A DNA stretch of 64,000 nt from Actibacterium ureilyticum (GTDB lineage: Bacteria > Pseudomonadota > Alphaproteobacteria > Rhodobacterales > Rhodobacteraceae). The notes under the pieces were generated by a model. It did no database searches. It was given only the letters and a program-made list of their open reading frames with translations, and was not told where the DNA came from. A program made the translations under genes and the position numbers. This document shows, in pieces, positions 56,018-64,000 of the stretch; position 1 is the first letter of the stretch; each line of letters begins with the position of its first letter. The stretch is taken from positions 434,001 to 498,000 of the forward strand of contig NZ_NSBT01000026.1 of the NCBI RefSeq assembly GCF_002285435.1. Direction: 5' to 3'.

Positions 56018-56596
56018 ATGCTGGTGAAAAGATTTGCGGCCGTCTTGGCGGTGCTGGGTGTGCTGTTCGTGGCGGGGTGCGGGGCGCCGGGGCGCGACGT
56101 GCCGGTCACGCGAGCCGATATCGATGCGTTGGCCACGGCGATCACCGGCATGGGCGCGGGCGTGGACCCGGTCGAGGCGACCCGCGCGGCCGAGATCGCC
56201 TTTACCCATACCAAGGTTCTGGCGGCCGAATATGAAATCACCGATCCGCCGCTGATCCACAACATGAAGGTCAATCAGGGCCTGCGCCCGCGCGGGCTGT
56301 GCTGGCACTGGGCCGAGGACATGCAGGCCCGCCTGGCGCAGGAGGGGTTCCAGACCCTGAGCCTGCACCGGGCGATTGCCAATGCCGACAACCCGTTCCG
56401 CATCGACCACAGCACCGTGATCGTCAGCGCGCGGGGCGATGCGTTCACCGACGGCATCGTTCTGGACCCGTGGCGCGAGGGCGGGCAGCTGCACTGGACC
56501 CCCACGCTGCAGGATGACAGCTACACCTGGGTTCACCGGCAAGAGGTCTTTGCCGACCGCCGCGCCCAGATGGCCCGCAAGGGGCTGGCGCCCTGA
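56018..56596 (+). CDS. Putative lipoprotein with Cys-His-Asp motif
   Basis: A protein of 192 residues. Lipoprotein signal LVKRFAAVLAVLGVLFVAGC with lipobox Cys21. In the mature part GLCWHWAEDM (Cys95), RIDHSTVIV (His131) and IVLDPW (Asp150) are arranged in the order Cys-His-Asp, as in papain-like or transglutaminase-like folds, with Trp after the Cys. This is inferred from spacing only. ATG at 56018 has GAAGG 6 bases upstream; ATG 56000 is an alternative. The family is not recognised. It is divergent from mazG. Confidence 0.65.
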   Translation: MLVKRFAAVLAVLGVLFVAGCGAPGRDVPVTRADIDALATAITGMGAGVDPVEATRAAEIAFTHTKVLAAEYEITDPPLIHNMKVNQGLRPRGLCWHWAEDMQARLAQEGFQTLSLHRAIANADNPFRIDHSTVIVSARGDAFTDGIVLDPWREGGQLHWTPTLQDDSYTWVHRQEVFADRRAQMARKGLAP

Positions 56597-56691
56597 TCCC
56601 GTGCCCCGGGCGGGCGGTTCACAATTCGCCAAGGGCTTCGCGCTATCTGCTGAAATTTTGGGCGCCTGATGCCGTTATTGGCGGCGGGCGG

Positions 56692-56706
56692 GTCAAGGAA
56701 TTTGAC
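56692..56706. promoter_or_regulatory. GTCAA-N5-TTGAC palindrome
   Basis: Perfect 5-base-arm palindrome upstream of the BMP operon. The right arm overlaps a possible -35 (TTGACT). Confidence 0.4.
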
Positions 56707-56708
56707 TG

Positions 56709-56739
56709 TTTGGGCAAAAAAGATGTTCAAATGCCCAAA
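56709..56739 (+). promoter_or_regulatory. TTTGGGCA-N15-TGCCCAAA inverted repeat
   Basis: Perfect 8-bp arms around 15 bases, ending a few bases before the AGGAGAGG ribosome site of the BMP gene. It may be an operator or a 5' UTR hairpin affecting translation. Confidence 0.45.
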
Positions 56740-56754
56740 AAGCAGGAGAGGGAA

Positions 56755-57741
56755 ATGATCAAAACCACCACAAGGCGGGCTGTGCTTGCCGCAATTGTCG
56801 CGGGCGCATCGCTGATGTCCGCCGGGGCCGCGCTGGCCGAAAAGGTCAAGGTCGCCGCGATCTATACGCTGCCGGTCGAGCAGCAATGGATCAGCCGCAT
56901 CCACAAGGCGCTGAACACCGCCGCCGAGCGGGGCGATATCGACTATGTCTTTTCGGAAAACGTCGCCAACACCGATTATGAACGCGTGATGCGCGAATAT
57001 GCCGAACAGGGCGTTCAGTTGATCATGGGCGAGGTGTTCGGCCTGGAACGCGCCGCGCGCAAGGTCGCCAAGGATTACCCCGACACGGCGTTTCTGATGG
57101 GCTCGTCCTTTGGCCCGGTTGCGCCGAATTTCTCGGTCTTCGACAACTGGATACACGAGCCGTCCTATCTGACCGGCATGGTGGCCGGGGCGGCGACGGA
57201 ATCGAACGTGATCGGCATGGTCGGCGGCTATGCCATCCCCGAGGTGAACCGCCTGATGCACGCCTTCATGGATGGCGCGCGCGAGGTGAACCCCGATGTC
57301 ACCTTCATCGTGAACTTCATCGACAGCTGGTATGACCCGCCCAAGGCCAAGGAAAGCGCCTTTGCCATGATGGATGCGGGCGCGGACGTGATGTATGCTG
57401 AACGCTTCGGCGTGTCGGATGCCGCTGTTGAACGGGGCGTGAAAGCCATCGGCAACGTGATCGACACGGCGGGCGCCTATCCCGGCACGATCATGGCCTC
57501 GGCCCTGTGGCACATGGAGGCGACGGTCGACAAGGCGATTTCCAACGTCGCGGCGGGCACGTTCGAGGCCGCCGATTACGGCCAGTACAGCTTCATGGCC
57601 TATGGCGGCGGGTCGCTGGTGATGGATGAAAGCCTGGTCGCGCCGGAGACCGTCGAGGCGGTGAAGGCGAAAGAGGCCGAGATCATGGACGGGCTGTTCC
57701 GCGTCAACGTGAACGACGACCGCCCGGTTTCCGACAATTGA
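56755..57741 (+). CDS. BMP-family ABC transporter substrate-binding protein
   Basis: A protein of 328 residues with a signal peptide (KTTTRRAVLAAIVAGASLMSAGAALA). The Bmp/Med-like fold of nucleoside-binding proteins follows: VKVAAIYTLPVEQQWISRIH, YAEQGVQLIMGEVFGLERAARKVA, MVAGAATESNVIGMVGGYAI, MMDAGADVMYAERFGVSDAA and SFMAYGGGSLVMDES. Such proteins bind purine or pyrimidine nucleosides or bases. AGGAGAGGG lies 4-5 bases upstream. It is the first gene of a five-gene operon with ATPase, two permeases and cytosine deaminase. Confidence 0.92.
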   Translation: MIKTTTRRAVLAAIVAGASLMSAGAALAEKVKVAAIYTLPVEQQWISRIHKALNTAAERGDIDYVFSENVANTDYERVMREYAEQGVQLIMGEVFGLERAARKVAKDYPDTAFLMGSSFGPVAPNFSVFDNWIHEPSYLTGMVAGAATESNVIGMVGGYAIPEVNRLMHAFMDGAREVNPDVTFIVNFIDSWYDPPKAKESAFAMMDAGADVMYAERFGVSDAAVERGVKAIGNVIDTAGAYPGTIMASALWHMEATVDKAISNVAAGTFEAADYGQYSFMAYGGGSLVMDESLVAPETVEAVKAKEAEIMDGLFRVNVNDDRPVSDN

Positions 57742-57783
57742 CCCATCGGGGCCGGCGCGGGTGTGCCGACCCCCTGACATTCC

Positions 57784-59301
57784 ATGACAGATCACACGGT
57801 TCTTCGGCTGAACGGGCTGTCCAAGCGTTTTGGAACGGTTCTGGCCAACGACGATGTCAGCCTTGCCCTGCACCGGGGCGAGGTTCTGGCGCTTTTGGGC
57901 GAAAACGGCGCGGGCAAGACCACGCTGATGAACATGCTGTTCGGCCATTACCTGCCCGATGCGGGCACGGTTCAGGTCGCGGGGCCGGACGGGGTATTGG
58001 CGCCGCTGCCGCTGGGGCATCCTCAGGCCGCGCTGGCGGCGGGCATCGGCATGGTGCACCAGCATTTCACCCTGGCCGAGAACCTGAATGCGCTGGACAA
58101 TATCACGCTGGGCTCCGAACCCTTGCGCGCTCTCCGGCGCGACCGCAAATCCGCGCGGCAAAAGATCGAGGGCATCATCGCCCGCAGCGGCCTGAGCGCG
58201 CCGCTGAACGTGCCCGTGGGGCGGCTGTCGGTGGGCGAATGCCAGCGGGTCGAGATCCTGAAGGCGCTTTACCGCGATGCCCGTATCCTGGTGCTGGACG
58301 AACCCACCGCCGTGCTGACCCCGCAAGAGGCCGACACGCTGTTTGACAACATCAAGGCGATGACGCGTGACGGGCTGTCGGTGATTTTCATCAGCCACAA
58401 GCTGCGCGAGGTGCTGGCCTTTTCCGACCGGATCGCCGTGCTGCGCCATGGCCGCAAGGTGGGTGAAATGGCGACCGCCGACGCGGACGAGGGGGCGATT
58501 GCCCGGATGATGGTGGGCGCCGACACGCCGAAGGTCGCGCGCGAGGCGATGGCACCGGGTGCGCCGGTTCTGCAGTTGCAGGGCGTCACGGTGCCGGGAC
58601 GGTCGCCGCGCGACACGCTGACCGATGTGACCATGACCGTGCACGCGCATGAGATTCTGGGGATTGCGGGGATATCAGGCAACGGCCAATCGGCGCTGGC
58701 GCGGGTGATCTCGGGCCTGGCGGTGCCGCAGAACGGCACGATCCGGGTGGGCGAGGAACAGATAGCGCGGCCGGGTCCCGCGACGATGGTGCGCGCGGGC
58801 GTGGGCCGCATCCCCGAGGACCGCCATCACGAAGGCATCGTCGGCGCGATGAGTGTGGCCGAGAACATGGTGATCGAACGGCTGGACGATCCGTCGGTGC
58901 AGGCGCGCGGGCTGTTGCGGCGCGGCGCGATCCGCGCCCATGCCGAGGCTCTGGCGCGCGCCTATGACGTGCGCGGCCCCGGCGTCGATGCGCGGGCGCG
59001 GCTGCTGTCGGGCGGCAATATCCAGAAGCTGATCCTGGCCCGTGTGTTCGAACATGCACCGCGCCTGATCCTGGCCAACCAGCCGACGCGCGGTCTGGAT
59101 ATGGGCGCCGCGGCCGAGGTCGGCCGCCGCCTGTTGCAGGCCCGCGCGCGGGGGGCGGGGGTCGTCCTGATATCCGAGGATCTGGACGAGGTGCTCAGCC
59201 TGGCTGACCGCATTCTGGTCATCCGCGACGGCCAGCTTGTCGACACCCACAGCCATGACCGCGAAAGGATCGGCCTGATGATGGCAGGAGAGCCCGCATG
59301 A
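57784..59301 (+). CDS. Sugar/nucleoside-type ABC transporter ATPase (two NBDs)
   Basis: A protein of 505 residues with two ATPase domains. First: Walker A GENGAGKTTLMNML near 38-51, Q loop VHQHFTLAENL, signature LSVGECQRVEILKALY and Walker B ILVLDEPTAVLTPQE. Second: degenerate Walker A GISGNGQSALARVI near 296, signature LLSGGNIQKLILARVF and Walker-B-like LILANQPTRGLDMGA. This is the RbsA/YufO arrangement used with BMP-type binding proteins and two permeases. The stop overlaps the next start (ATGA at 59298-59301). Confidence 0.94.
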   Translation: MTDHTVLRLNGLSKRFGTVLANDDVSLALHRGEVLALLGENGAGKTTLMNMLFGHYLPDAGTVQVAGPDGVLAPLPLGHPQAALAAGIGMVHQHFTLAENLNALDNITLGSEPLRALRRDRKSARQKIEGIIARSGLSAPLNVPVGRLSVGECQRVEILKALYRDARILVLDEPTAVLTPQEADTLFDNIKAMTRDGLSVIFISHKLREVLAFSDRIAVLRHGRKVGEMATADADEGAIARMMVGADTPKVAREAMAPGAPVLQLQGVTVPGRSPRDTLTDVTMTVHAHEILGIAGISGNGQSALARVISGLAVPQNGTIRVGEEQIARPGPATMVRAGVGRIPEDRHHEGIVGAMSVAENMVIERLDDPSVQARGLLRRGAIRAHAEALARAYDVRGPGVDARARLLSGGNIQKLILARVFEHAPRLILANQPTRGLDMGAAAEVGRRLLQARARGAGVVLISEDLDEVLSLADRILVIRDGQLVDTHSHDRERIGLMMAGEPA

Positions 59302-60371
59302 TCCGGATCGAGGCGCGCCCGTCCACGCCCCGCGCGATGACACTGGGCATCCCCGTCCTGTCGGCGCTGATCGCGCTGGCCCTTGCCGCGATCCCGCTGC
59401 TGGCGGCAGGGGCCAACCCCATCGCCGCCTATGGCGAGATGCTGCGCGGCGTCTTCGGCTCGGTCTTTGCCGTGTCGGAAATGCTGACCCGCGCCACGCC
59501 GCTGATCTTCACCGGGCTGGCCGCCGCGCTGGCCTTTCGCGCCAGGCTGTGGAACATCGGGGCCGAGGGGCAGCTTTATCTGGGTGCGATGGCCGCTGTG
59601 GCCGTGGGATCGGGCGCGCTGGACATTCCGGGGCTGTTCCTGTTGCCGCTGATCGTCGTGCTGGGCGCGGCGGCCGGGGCGGCGGGGATGGTGGTGCCGA
59701 CCTTCCTGAAGGTGCGGTTCGGCGCGGATGAGGTCGTGACGACCCTGCTGCTGAATTTCATCATCCTGATCTTCCTGCAAATGATGTTGGAGGGGCCATT
59801 GCAGGACCCGATGGGGCTGGGCTGGCCGCAATCGGCGCCGGTGCTGGATCAGGGCATGCTGCCGCCGCTGATGGACCGGATGCGGGTGCATGCGGGGCTG
59901 ATCGTGGCGCTGGTGCTGGCCGTGCTGGCGCAATTCATGCTGGCGCGCTCGGTCTGGGGGTTCAGGCTGCGCGCGGTGGGCGAAAACGCCGCCGCCGCGC
60001 GCCATGCGGGGATCGGCGTGAACCGGTCGCTCTTTGGTGTGGCGATCCTGTCGGGCGGGCTGGCGGGGCTGGCCGGTGTCAGCGAGGTTGCGGGGCTCAA
60101 GGGCTATCTGACCGCCGATCTGTCGCCCGGTTTCGGCTATACCGGCATTGTCGTGGCGATGCTGGCGGGGCTGTCGCCCGCAGGCGTGGTCATCGCGGCG
60201 CTCTTCATCGCGTCGGTCTTCGTGGGCGCCGACAGCATGAGCCGCGCGATGGGCGTGTCGTCCTTCCTGGCCGATCTGGTGGTGTCGATGTCGCTGCTTT
60301 GCGTGCTGGTGGGGGGCTTTATCGCCCGTTACCGGCTGGTCTGGGTGCGCGCGGGAAAGGCCGCGCGATGA
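59298..60371 (+). CDS. ABC transporter permease (BMP type) 1
   Basis: A protein of 357 residues with about 9-10 membrane helices. Motifs include ALIALALAAIPLLAAGANPIAAY, FTGLAAALAFRARLWNIGAEGQLYLGA (the typical EAA-like loop of BPD_transp_2 proteins) and ILSGGLAGLAGVSEVAGLKG. It overlaps the ATPase gene by 4 bases and the second permease gene by 4 bases. Confidence 0.93.
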   Translation: MIRIEARPSTPRAMTLGIPVLSALIALALAAIPLLAAGANPIAAYGEMLRGVFGSVFAVSEMLTRATPLIFTGLAAALAFRARLWNIGAEGQLYLGAMAAVAVGSGALDIPGLFLLPLIVVLGAAAGAAGMVVPTFLKVRFGADEVVTTLLLNFIILIFLQMMLEGPLQDPMGLGWPQSAPVLDQGMLPPLMDRMRVHAGLIVALVLAVLAQFMLARSVWGFRLRAVGENAAAARHAGIGVNRSLFGVAILSGGLAGLAGVSEVAGLKGYLTADLSPGFGYTGIVVAMLAGLSPAGVVIAALFIASVFVGADSMSRAMGVSSFLADLVVSMSLLCVLVGGFIARYRLVWVRAGKAAR

Positions 60372-61312
60372 TGGATCTGTTGAACATCCTGCTCAGCGAA
60401 AGCTTCTGGGCCGCCAGCCTGCGCATCGCCACGCCGCTGATCTTTGGCGTGCTGGGCGCGCTGATCTGCGAACGGGCAGGCGTCCTGAACCTGGGGATCG
60501 AGGGGATCTTTGTCGTCGGCGCGATGAGCGGCTGGATGGCGGTCTGGCTGGGCGCGGGCCTGTGGGGCGGGGTGCTGGTGGCGGCACTGGCCGGGGCGTT
60601 CTTTGGCCTGTTGCACGCGATCCTGACCGTGCCGCTTGGCCTGTCGCAGCATGTATCGGGGCTGGGGATCACGCTGTTTGCGACCTCGGTCAGTTATTTC
60701 TCGTACCGCACGGCGCTGCCCAACGTGTCGTCCCCGCCGCGGATCGAACCGTTCCAGCCGCTGGATGTGCCGATCCTGTCGGACCTGCCGTTCCTGGGCC
60801 CGGTGCTGTTTCAGCAAACCGCGCTGACCTGGCTGGCGCTTCTGATGGTCGCGCTGGTCTGGTACGTGATGAACCGCACCGCCTTGGGCGTGGCGATCCA
60901 GGCGGTGGGCGACAATCCCGACAGCGTCGATGCCCAGGGGCTGTCGGTCTATGGCCTGCGCATGGGCGCGATTGTCGCCGGTTCGGCGCTGATGGCGTTG
61001 GGCGGCGCGTTCCTGACCATGTCGGCCTTTGACGCGTTCTTCTTCGGCATGGTGAACGGGCGCGGCTGGGTCTGTATCGCGCTGGTGATCTTTGCCAGTT
61101 GGCGGCCCGGCAAGGCGTTGCTGGGCGCGTTGCTTTTCGGGGCCTTCGATGCGTTGCAGGTCCGGCTTCAGGCGGAAATGGGCGCGCTGGTGCCGGGGCA
61201 GATTTTCCTGATGGTGCCCTATATCCTGTCGATCATCGCGCTTGTGCTGACAGCACGATCGGCCGACTATCCCCGCGCATTGCTGACCCCCTGGTTCAAG
61301 GGCCAGAGATAG
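60368..61312 (+). CDS. ABC transporter permease (BMP type) 2
   Basis: A protein of 314 residues with about 8-9 helices. It has RIATPLIFGVLGALICERAGVLNLGIEGIFVVGAMSG (the BPD_transp_2 loop), QHVSGLGITLFATSVSYFSY and ALMALGGAFLTMSAFDAFFF. It pairs with permease 1. The ATG at 60368 overlaps the previous stop (ATGA). The next gene, cytosine deaminase, follows after 8 bases. Confidence 0.93.
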   Translation: MMDLLNILLSESFWAASLRIATPLIFGVLGALICERAGVLNLGIEGIFVVGAMSGWMAVWLGAGLWGGVLVAALAGAFFGLLHAILTVPLGLSQHVSGLGITLFATSVSYFSYRTALPNVSSPPRIEPFQPLDVPILSDLPFLGPVLFQQTALTWLALLMVALVWYVMNRTALGVAIQAVGDNPDSVDAQGLSVYGLRMGAIVAGSALMALGGAFLTMSAFDAFFFGMVNGRGWVCIALVIFASWRPGKALLGALLFGAFDALQVRLQAEMGALVPGQIFLMVPYILSIIALVLTARSADYPRALLTPWFKGQR

Positions 61313-61320
61313 GAGCCCCC

Positions 61321-62598
61321 ATGTTCGACTTGATCGTGAAGAACGCGACCCTTCCCAATGGCCAGACGGGGGTGGACATCGCCTGTGCCGAGGGGCGGAT
61401 CGCGGCGATAGAGGCCGGGATCGGGGCCGAGGCGCGTCAGGTGATCGACGCGCGCGGCAACCTGGTCTCGCCCCCGTTTGTCGACCCGCATTTCCACATG
61501 GATGCGACCCTGTCGCTGGGCACGCCACGGATGAATGTCTCGGGCACGCTCTTGGAAGGCATCGCGCTTTGGGGCGAGCTGAAGCCGCTGCAATCGGTCG
61601 ATGACATCATCGCCCGCGCCATGCGCTATTGCGATCTGGCGGTGGCCAAGGGGATCGGCGCGATCCGCAGCCATGTGGACACTTGCGACGATGAATTGAA
61701 GGGCGTGCAGGCGCTGCTCGAGGTGCGCGAGCGGGTCAAGGACTACCTCGATCTGCAGCTGGTGGCGTTCCCGCAGGATGGCGTCTTGCGCGACCCCAAG
61801 GCGATGGCCAACACGATCCGCGCGCTGGATATGGGCGTCGATGTGGTGGGGGGGATCCCGCATTTCGAACGCACCATGGCCGATGGCGCAGAGTCGGTGC
61901 GGCTGTTATGCGAAATCGCCGCCGAGCGCGGGCTGATGGTCGACATGCATTGCGACGAAACCGACGATCCGCTCAGCCGCCATATCGAAACCCTGGCGTT
62001 CGAGACCCAGCGGCTGGGCCTGCAGGGGCGGGTGGCCGGATCGCATCTGACCTCGATGCATTCGATGGACAATTACTATGTCTCGAAGCTGATCCCGCTG
62101 ATGGTCGAGGCCGGGGTGCACGCCATCCCCAACCCGCTGATCAACATCATGTTGCAGGGCCGGCATGACACTTACCCCAAGCGGCGCGGCCAGACCCGCG
62201 TGCGCGAGCTGCGCGATGCGGGCATCACCGTGGGCTTCGGCTCGGACTGTGTGATGGACCCGTGGTATTCGCTGGGCCGCGCCGACATGCTGGATGTGGC
62301 CTTCATGGGACTGCATGTGGGGCAGCTGGCCAGCCGGTCCGACATGGCGTGGTGTTTCGATGCGGTGACCGTGAATTCGGCGCGGATCATGGGGCTGGAG
62401 GGCTATGGCCTGACCAAGGGCTGTGCCGCCAATTTCGTGCTGCTACAGGCCGCTGACCCGATCGAGGCGATCCGCCTGCGCGCCCACCGCATCGCCGTGG
62501 TGCGCGCGGGCCGGGTGATTTCCCGCTCGGACCCCGTGACCTATGATCTGGACACCAACGGCCCGATCTGGACCCTGGACGAGGCGCGGCTGCGCTAG
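61321..62598 (+). CDS. codA: Cytosine deaminase-type amidohydrolase
   Basis: A protein of 425 residues of the amidohydrolase superfamily. It converts cytosine to uracil and ammonia in its best-known members. Metal ligands: DPHFHMD with H57 and H59, MHCDETDD (His with Glu), SHLTSMHSM and GFGSDCVMDPW with the catalytic Asp. A short urease-like beta domain frames the barrel at both ends. The AGGAG site is 7 bases upstream. Placement behind a nucleobase-type ABC transporter supports a role in base salvage. Related deaminases (e.g. isocytosine, creatinine) cannot be excluded. Confidence 0.88.
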   Translation: MFDLIVKNATLPNGQTGVDIACAEGRIAAIEAGIGAEARQVIDARGNLVSPPFVDPHFHMDATLSLGTPRMNVSGTLLEGIALWGELKPLQSVDDIIARAMRYCDLAVAKGIGAIRSHVDTCDDELKGVQALLEVRERVKDYLDLQLVAFPQDGVLRDPKAMANTIRALDMGVDVVGGIPHFERTMADGAESVRLLCEIAAERGLMVDMHCDETDDPLSRHIETLAFETQRLGLQGRVAGSHLTSMHSMDNYYVSKLIPLMVEAGVHAIPNPLINIMLQGRHDTYPKRRGQTRVRELRDAGITVGFGSDCVMDPWYSLGRADMLDVAFMGLHVGQLASRSDMAWCFDAVTVNSARIMGLEGYGLTKGCAANFVLLQAADPIEAIRLRAHRIAVVRAGRVISRSDPVTYDLDTNGPIWTLDEARLR

Positions 62599-63374
62599 GC
62601 GTCCAGCTCGACCCAGACCGGCACGTGATCCGACGGCTTTTCGCGGCCGCGAATGTCCTTGTCGATCTGGCAATCCCGCAGCAGATCGGCGGCCTGCGGG
62701 GTCAGCAGCAGGTGGTCGATCCGGATGCCGTCATTGCGGTTCCACGCGCCCGCCTGGTAATCCCAGAAGCTGTAGTGATCGGGGCCCAGCGTGCGGGCGC
62801 GAAACGCCTCGGTAAAGCCCAGGTTCAGGATGCGGCGGAACGCGGCGCGGCTTTCGGGACGGGCCAGCGCATCCTCGCGCCAGGCCTCGGGGCGGGCGGC
62901 ATCCTCATCCTGGGGGATGATGTTGTAATCGCCCGCCATGATCGCCGGTTCCTCGGCCGCCAGCAGATCCTGCGCGCGGGCGTGCAGCCGGTCCATCCAG
63001 GCCAGCTTATAGTCGTATTTCGGGCCGGGGCAGGGGTTCCCGTTGGGCAGGTACAGGCCACAAAGCCGCACGGCGGTCTTGCCCACCACCGTCGCCTCGA
63101 TCCAGCGGGCCTGTTCGTCGCTGTCGTCGCCGGGCAGGCCGCGCGTCACGTCCTCCAACGGCAGCTTGGACAGGATCGCCACCCCGTTGAAGCTTTTCTG
63201 GCCATGGGTTTCGACGTTATAGCCACGCTCCTCGAACGGCTCGCAGGGGAAGTTTTCGTCGACCGACTTGATCTCCTGCAACAGCGCCACATCGGGCTGC
63301 GCCTCGTCCAGCCAGTCCAACAGCGCCTGGATCCGCGCCTTGATGCCGTTGATGTTGAAAGTGGCGATTTTCAT
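62595..63374 (-). CDS. xth: Exodeoxyribonuclease III
   Basis: A protein of 259 residues, AP endonuclease/exonuclease of base-excision repair. Motifs: KIATFNINGIKARIQALLDWL, ALLQEIKSVDENFP, YLPNGNPCPGPKYDYKLAWMD, IMAGDYNIIPQDEDAA and the catalytic SDHVPVWVEL at the end. The stop overlaps the codA stop by 3 bases, tail to tail. The ATG at 63374 matches the conserved start. Confidence 0.95.
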   Translation of the reverse strand: MKIATFNINGIKARIQALLDWLDEAQPDVALLQEIKSVDENFPCEPFEERGYNVETHGQKSFNGVAILSKLPLEDVTRGLPGDDSDEQARWIEATVVGKTAVRLCGLYLPNGNPCPGPKYDYKLAWMDRLHARAQDLLAAEEPAIMAGDYNIIPQDEDAARPEAWREDALARPESRAAFRRILNLGFTEAFRARTLGPDHYSFWDYQAGAWNRNDGIRIDHLLLTPQAADLLRDCQIDKDIRGREKPSDHVPVWVELDA

Positions 63375-63544
63375 GCAGGGTCTCCGGTTTGTCGCCCTAT
63401 TCCTAGTCATTCCCACGGGCAGGTCAAACCGGTCTGCGGCTTGTCATCCAAACTTGCGGGGAAATCGGCTATGGATTTTCCCTGACCGGTCCGCCTGCGG
63501 ATGTGCACAGTGACAAGGACCGGCGCAGATGGTGGAGGACCCTT

Positions 63545-63835
63545 ATGTTGAAATTCCTGTTCGGTGGCCGCAAACCGGCCGAGGCAAAGCCCGAAACCCA
63601 GCGCGAGGCGTTCGCGCGGCTGGTGGGCGACCTGAACGAGGCGATTGTCGCTTTGCCCGAGAAACCGAAATTCGTGATCGACCCCGAAACCGGCGGGTTC
63701 GAGCTGGTCCTGCCCGAGCAACTGCCGGACGAAGCACTGGCGCTGCCCGCGCCGGAGGTGGAAGTGCCTGAGCTGGAGGAGAGTGTCGAGGAGGTGGCGG
63801 AAGAGGCGGCCGAGAAGGACACCGCCGCCGCCTGA
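63545..63835 (+). CDS. Small acidic protein of unknown function
   Basis: A protein of 96 residues. It starts LKFLFGGRKPAEAKPETQREAFARLVGDLNEAIVALPEKPKF, then VIDPETGGFELVLPEQLPDEAL, and ends in a highly acidic tail (ELEESVEEVAEEAAEKD). There is no signal peptide or membrane segment. GGAGGA lies 5 bases before the ATG. No family recognised. Confidence 0.65.
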   Translation: MLKFLFGGRKPAEAKPETQREAFARLVGDLNEAIVALPEKPKFVIDPETGGFELVLPEQLPDEALALPAPEVEVPELEESVEEVAEEAAEKDTAAA

Positions 63836-63871
63836 TCGCGGAACAAACCGGGGCCGCACGGCCCGCCGGCT

Positions 63872-64000
63872 TCAACCGACAGGCAAGCCAACCGCCTTGC
63901 GTCCGGCTTCGTCCTTCAGCGAAAAATCCCCGCCATCATGGGCGCGCGCGGCGTCGGTGGTCAGCCACGCGATGGCCTTGGCGACCCATTCGGCGGGGAT
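63872..64000 (-). CDS. Short-chain dehydrogenase, C-terminus (partial)
   Basis: Only the last 42 residues are in the window. The reading frame is open to the right edge and contains AEWVAKAIAWLTTDAARA and DGGDFSLKDEAGRKAVGLP, which match the C-terminal end of short-chain dehydrogenase/reductase proteins. The catalytic YxxxK is not in the window. Confidence 0.7.
   Translation of the reverse strand: MPAEWVAKAIAWLTTDAARAHDGGDFSLKDEAGRKAVGLPVG

Noticed and set aside
56533-58650. 705-residue minus-strand frame opposite the BMP and ATPase genes
   Set aside because: Shadow frame with no ribosome site, no motif, and repetitive composition.
63851-63871. GGGCC-GCAC-GGCCC hairpin between the acidic protein and SDR
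   Set aside because: Only 5 bp and no T-run; not enough to call a terminator.

Overview
The window is 64 kb of dense, GC-rich chromosome from an alphaproteobacterium, most likely Rhodobacteraceae (Roseobacter/Rhodobacter group). Pointers are the C4-pathway 5-aminolevulinate synthase, a Mur-like Fur protein without the CxxC zinc motif, FnrL-type and IscR/Iron-Rhodo-type operator sequences, a VPLPA-CTERM surface protein and intergenic hairpin repeats that I associate with this family. I see no rRNA, tRNA, CRISPR array, insertion sequence or phage gene. This is core chromosome, not an island.

Layout. 0.2-9.3 kb: LprI-like protein; ompW divergent from a methylcrotonyl-CoA carboxylase locus (mccB, an antisense hypothetical, a thermonuclease-family protein, a hypothetical, mccA); a LysR regulator divergent from a Tat-exported metallo-beta-lactamase. 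9.4-13.6 kb: phoD, a membrane transporter and an M20 peptidase. 13.7-18.3 kb: a secreted repeat protein, hemA, a RodZ-like HTH protein and ispG. 18.3-28.6 kb: envelope functions (DsbA-like protein, BepA-like M48 protease, AmiC amidase, PBP1A), an aminotransferase, a methyltransferase, then prfB. 28.9-42.2 kb: glyoxalase-like protein, Hint-domain protein, glycolysis (fbaB, pgk, eno), paired cyclophilins, DUF3179 protein, VPLPA-CTERM beta-helix protein, tyrS, anmK and small enzymes. 42.3-51.8 kb: DMT exporter, Mur/Fur, a membrane haem/dioxygenase-like pair, a DEAD-box helicase with TTG start, a small low-GC patch with a DUF4156 lipoprotein, a CPA1 antiporter, SelO, and a nucleoside hydrolase-GrpB-GNAT operon with ATGA overlaps. 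51.9-64 kb: sulfotransferase-like and unknown proteins, an iron(III)-binding ABC protein with a convincing iron-responsive promoter, mazG, a lipoprotein with a possible Cys-His-Asp triad, a complete BMP-type nucleoside/nucleobase ABC transporter operon ending in cytosine deaminase, xth, a small acidic protein and the C-terminus of an SDR.

How it fits together. Recognisable modules are leucine/acyl-CoA catabolism (mcc), tetrapyrrole and isoprenoid supply (hemA, ispG), peptidoglycan synthesis and recycling (mrcA, amiC, anmK), lower glycolysis (fbaB, pgk, eno) and nucleobase salvage (BMP ABC plus codA; nucleoside hydrolase). The regulatory highlights are a perfect FNR box (1474-1487) between ompW and mccB, a weaker FNR-like box upstream of hemA, a T-N11-A palindrome between lysR and the MBL gene, an IscR type-1-like palindrome inside the promoter of the iron-binding protein gene with a TGA-N9-TCA palindrome beside it, and two stacked palindromes upstream of the BMP operon.

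I found no strong candidate for a wholly new multi-gene system. The best leads are the dual iron operator at 55.02-55.07 kb, the palindromes at 56.69-56.74 kb, the possible cysteine-enzyme lipoprotein at 56.0 kb and the unknown proteins embedded in the mcc locus.
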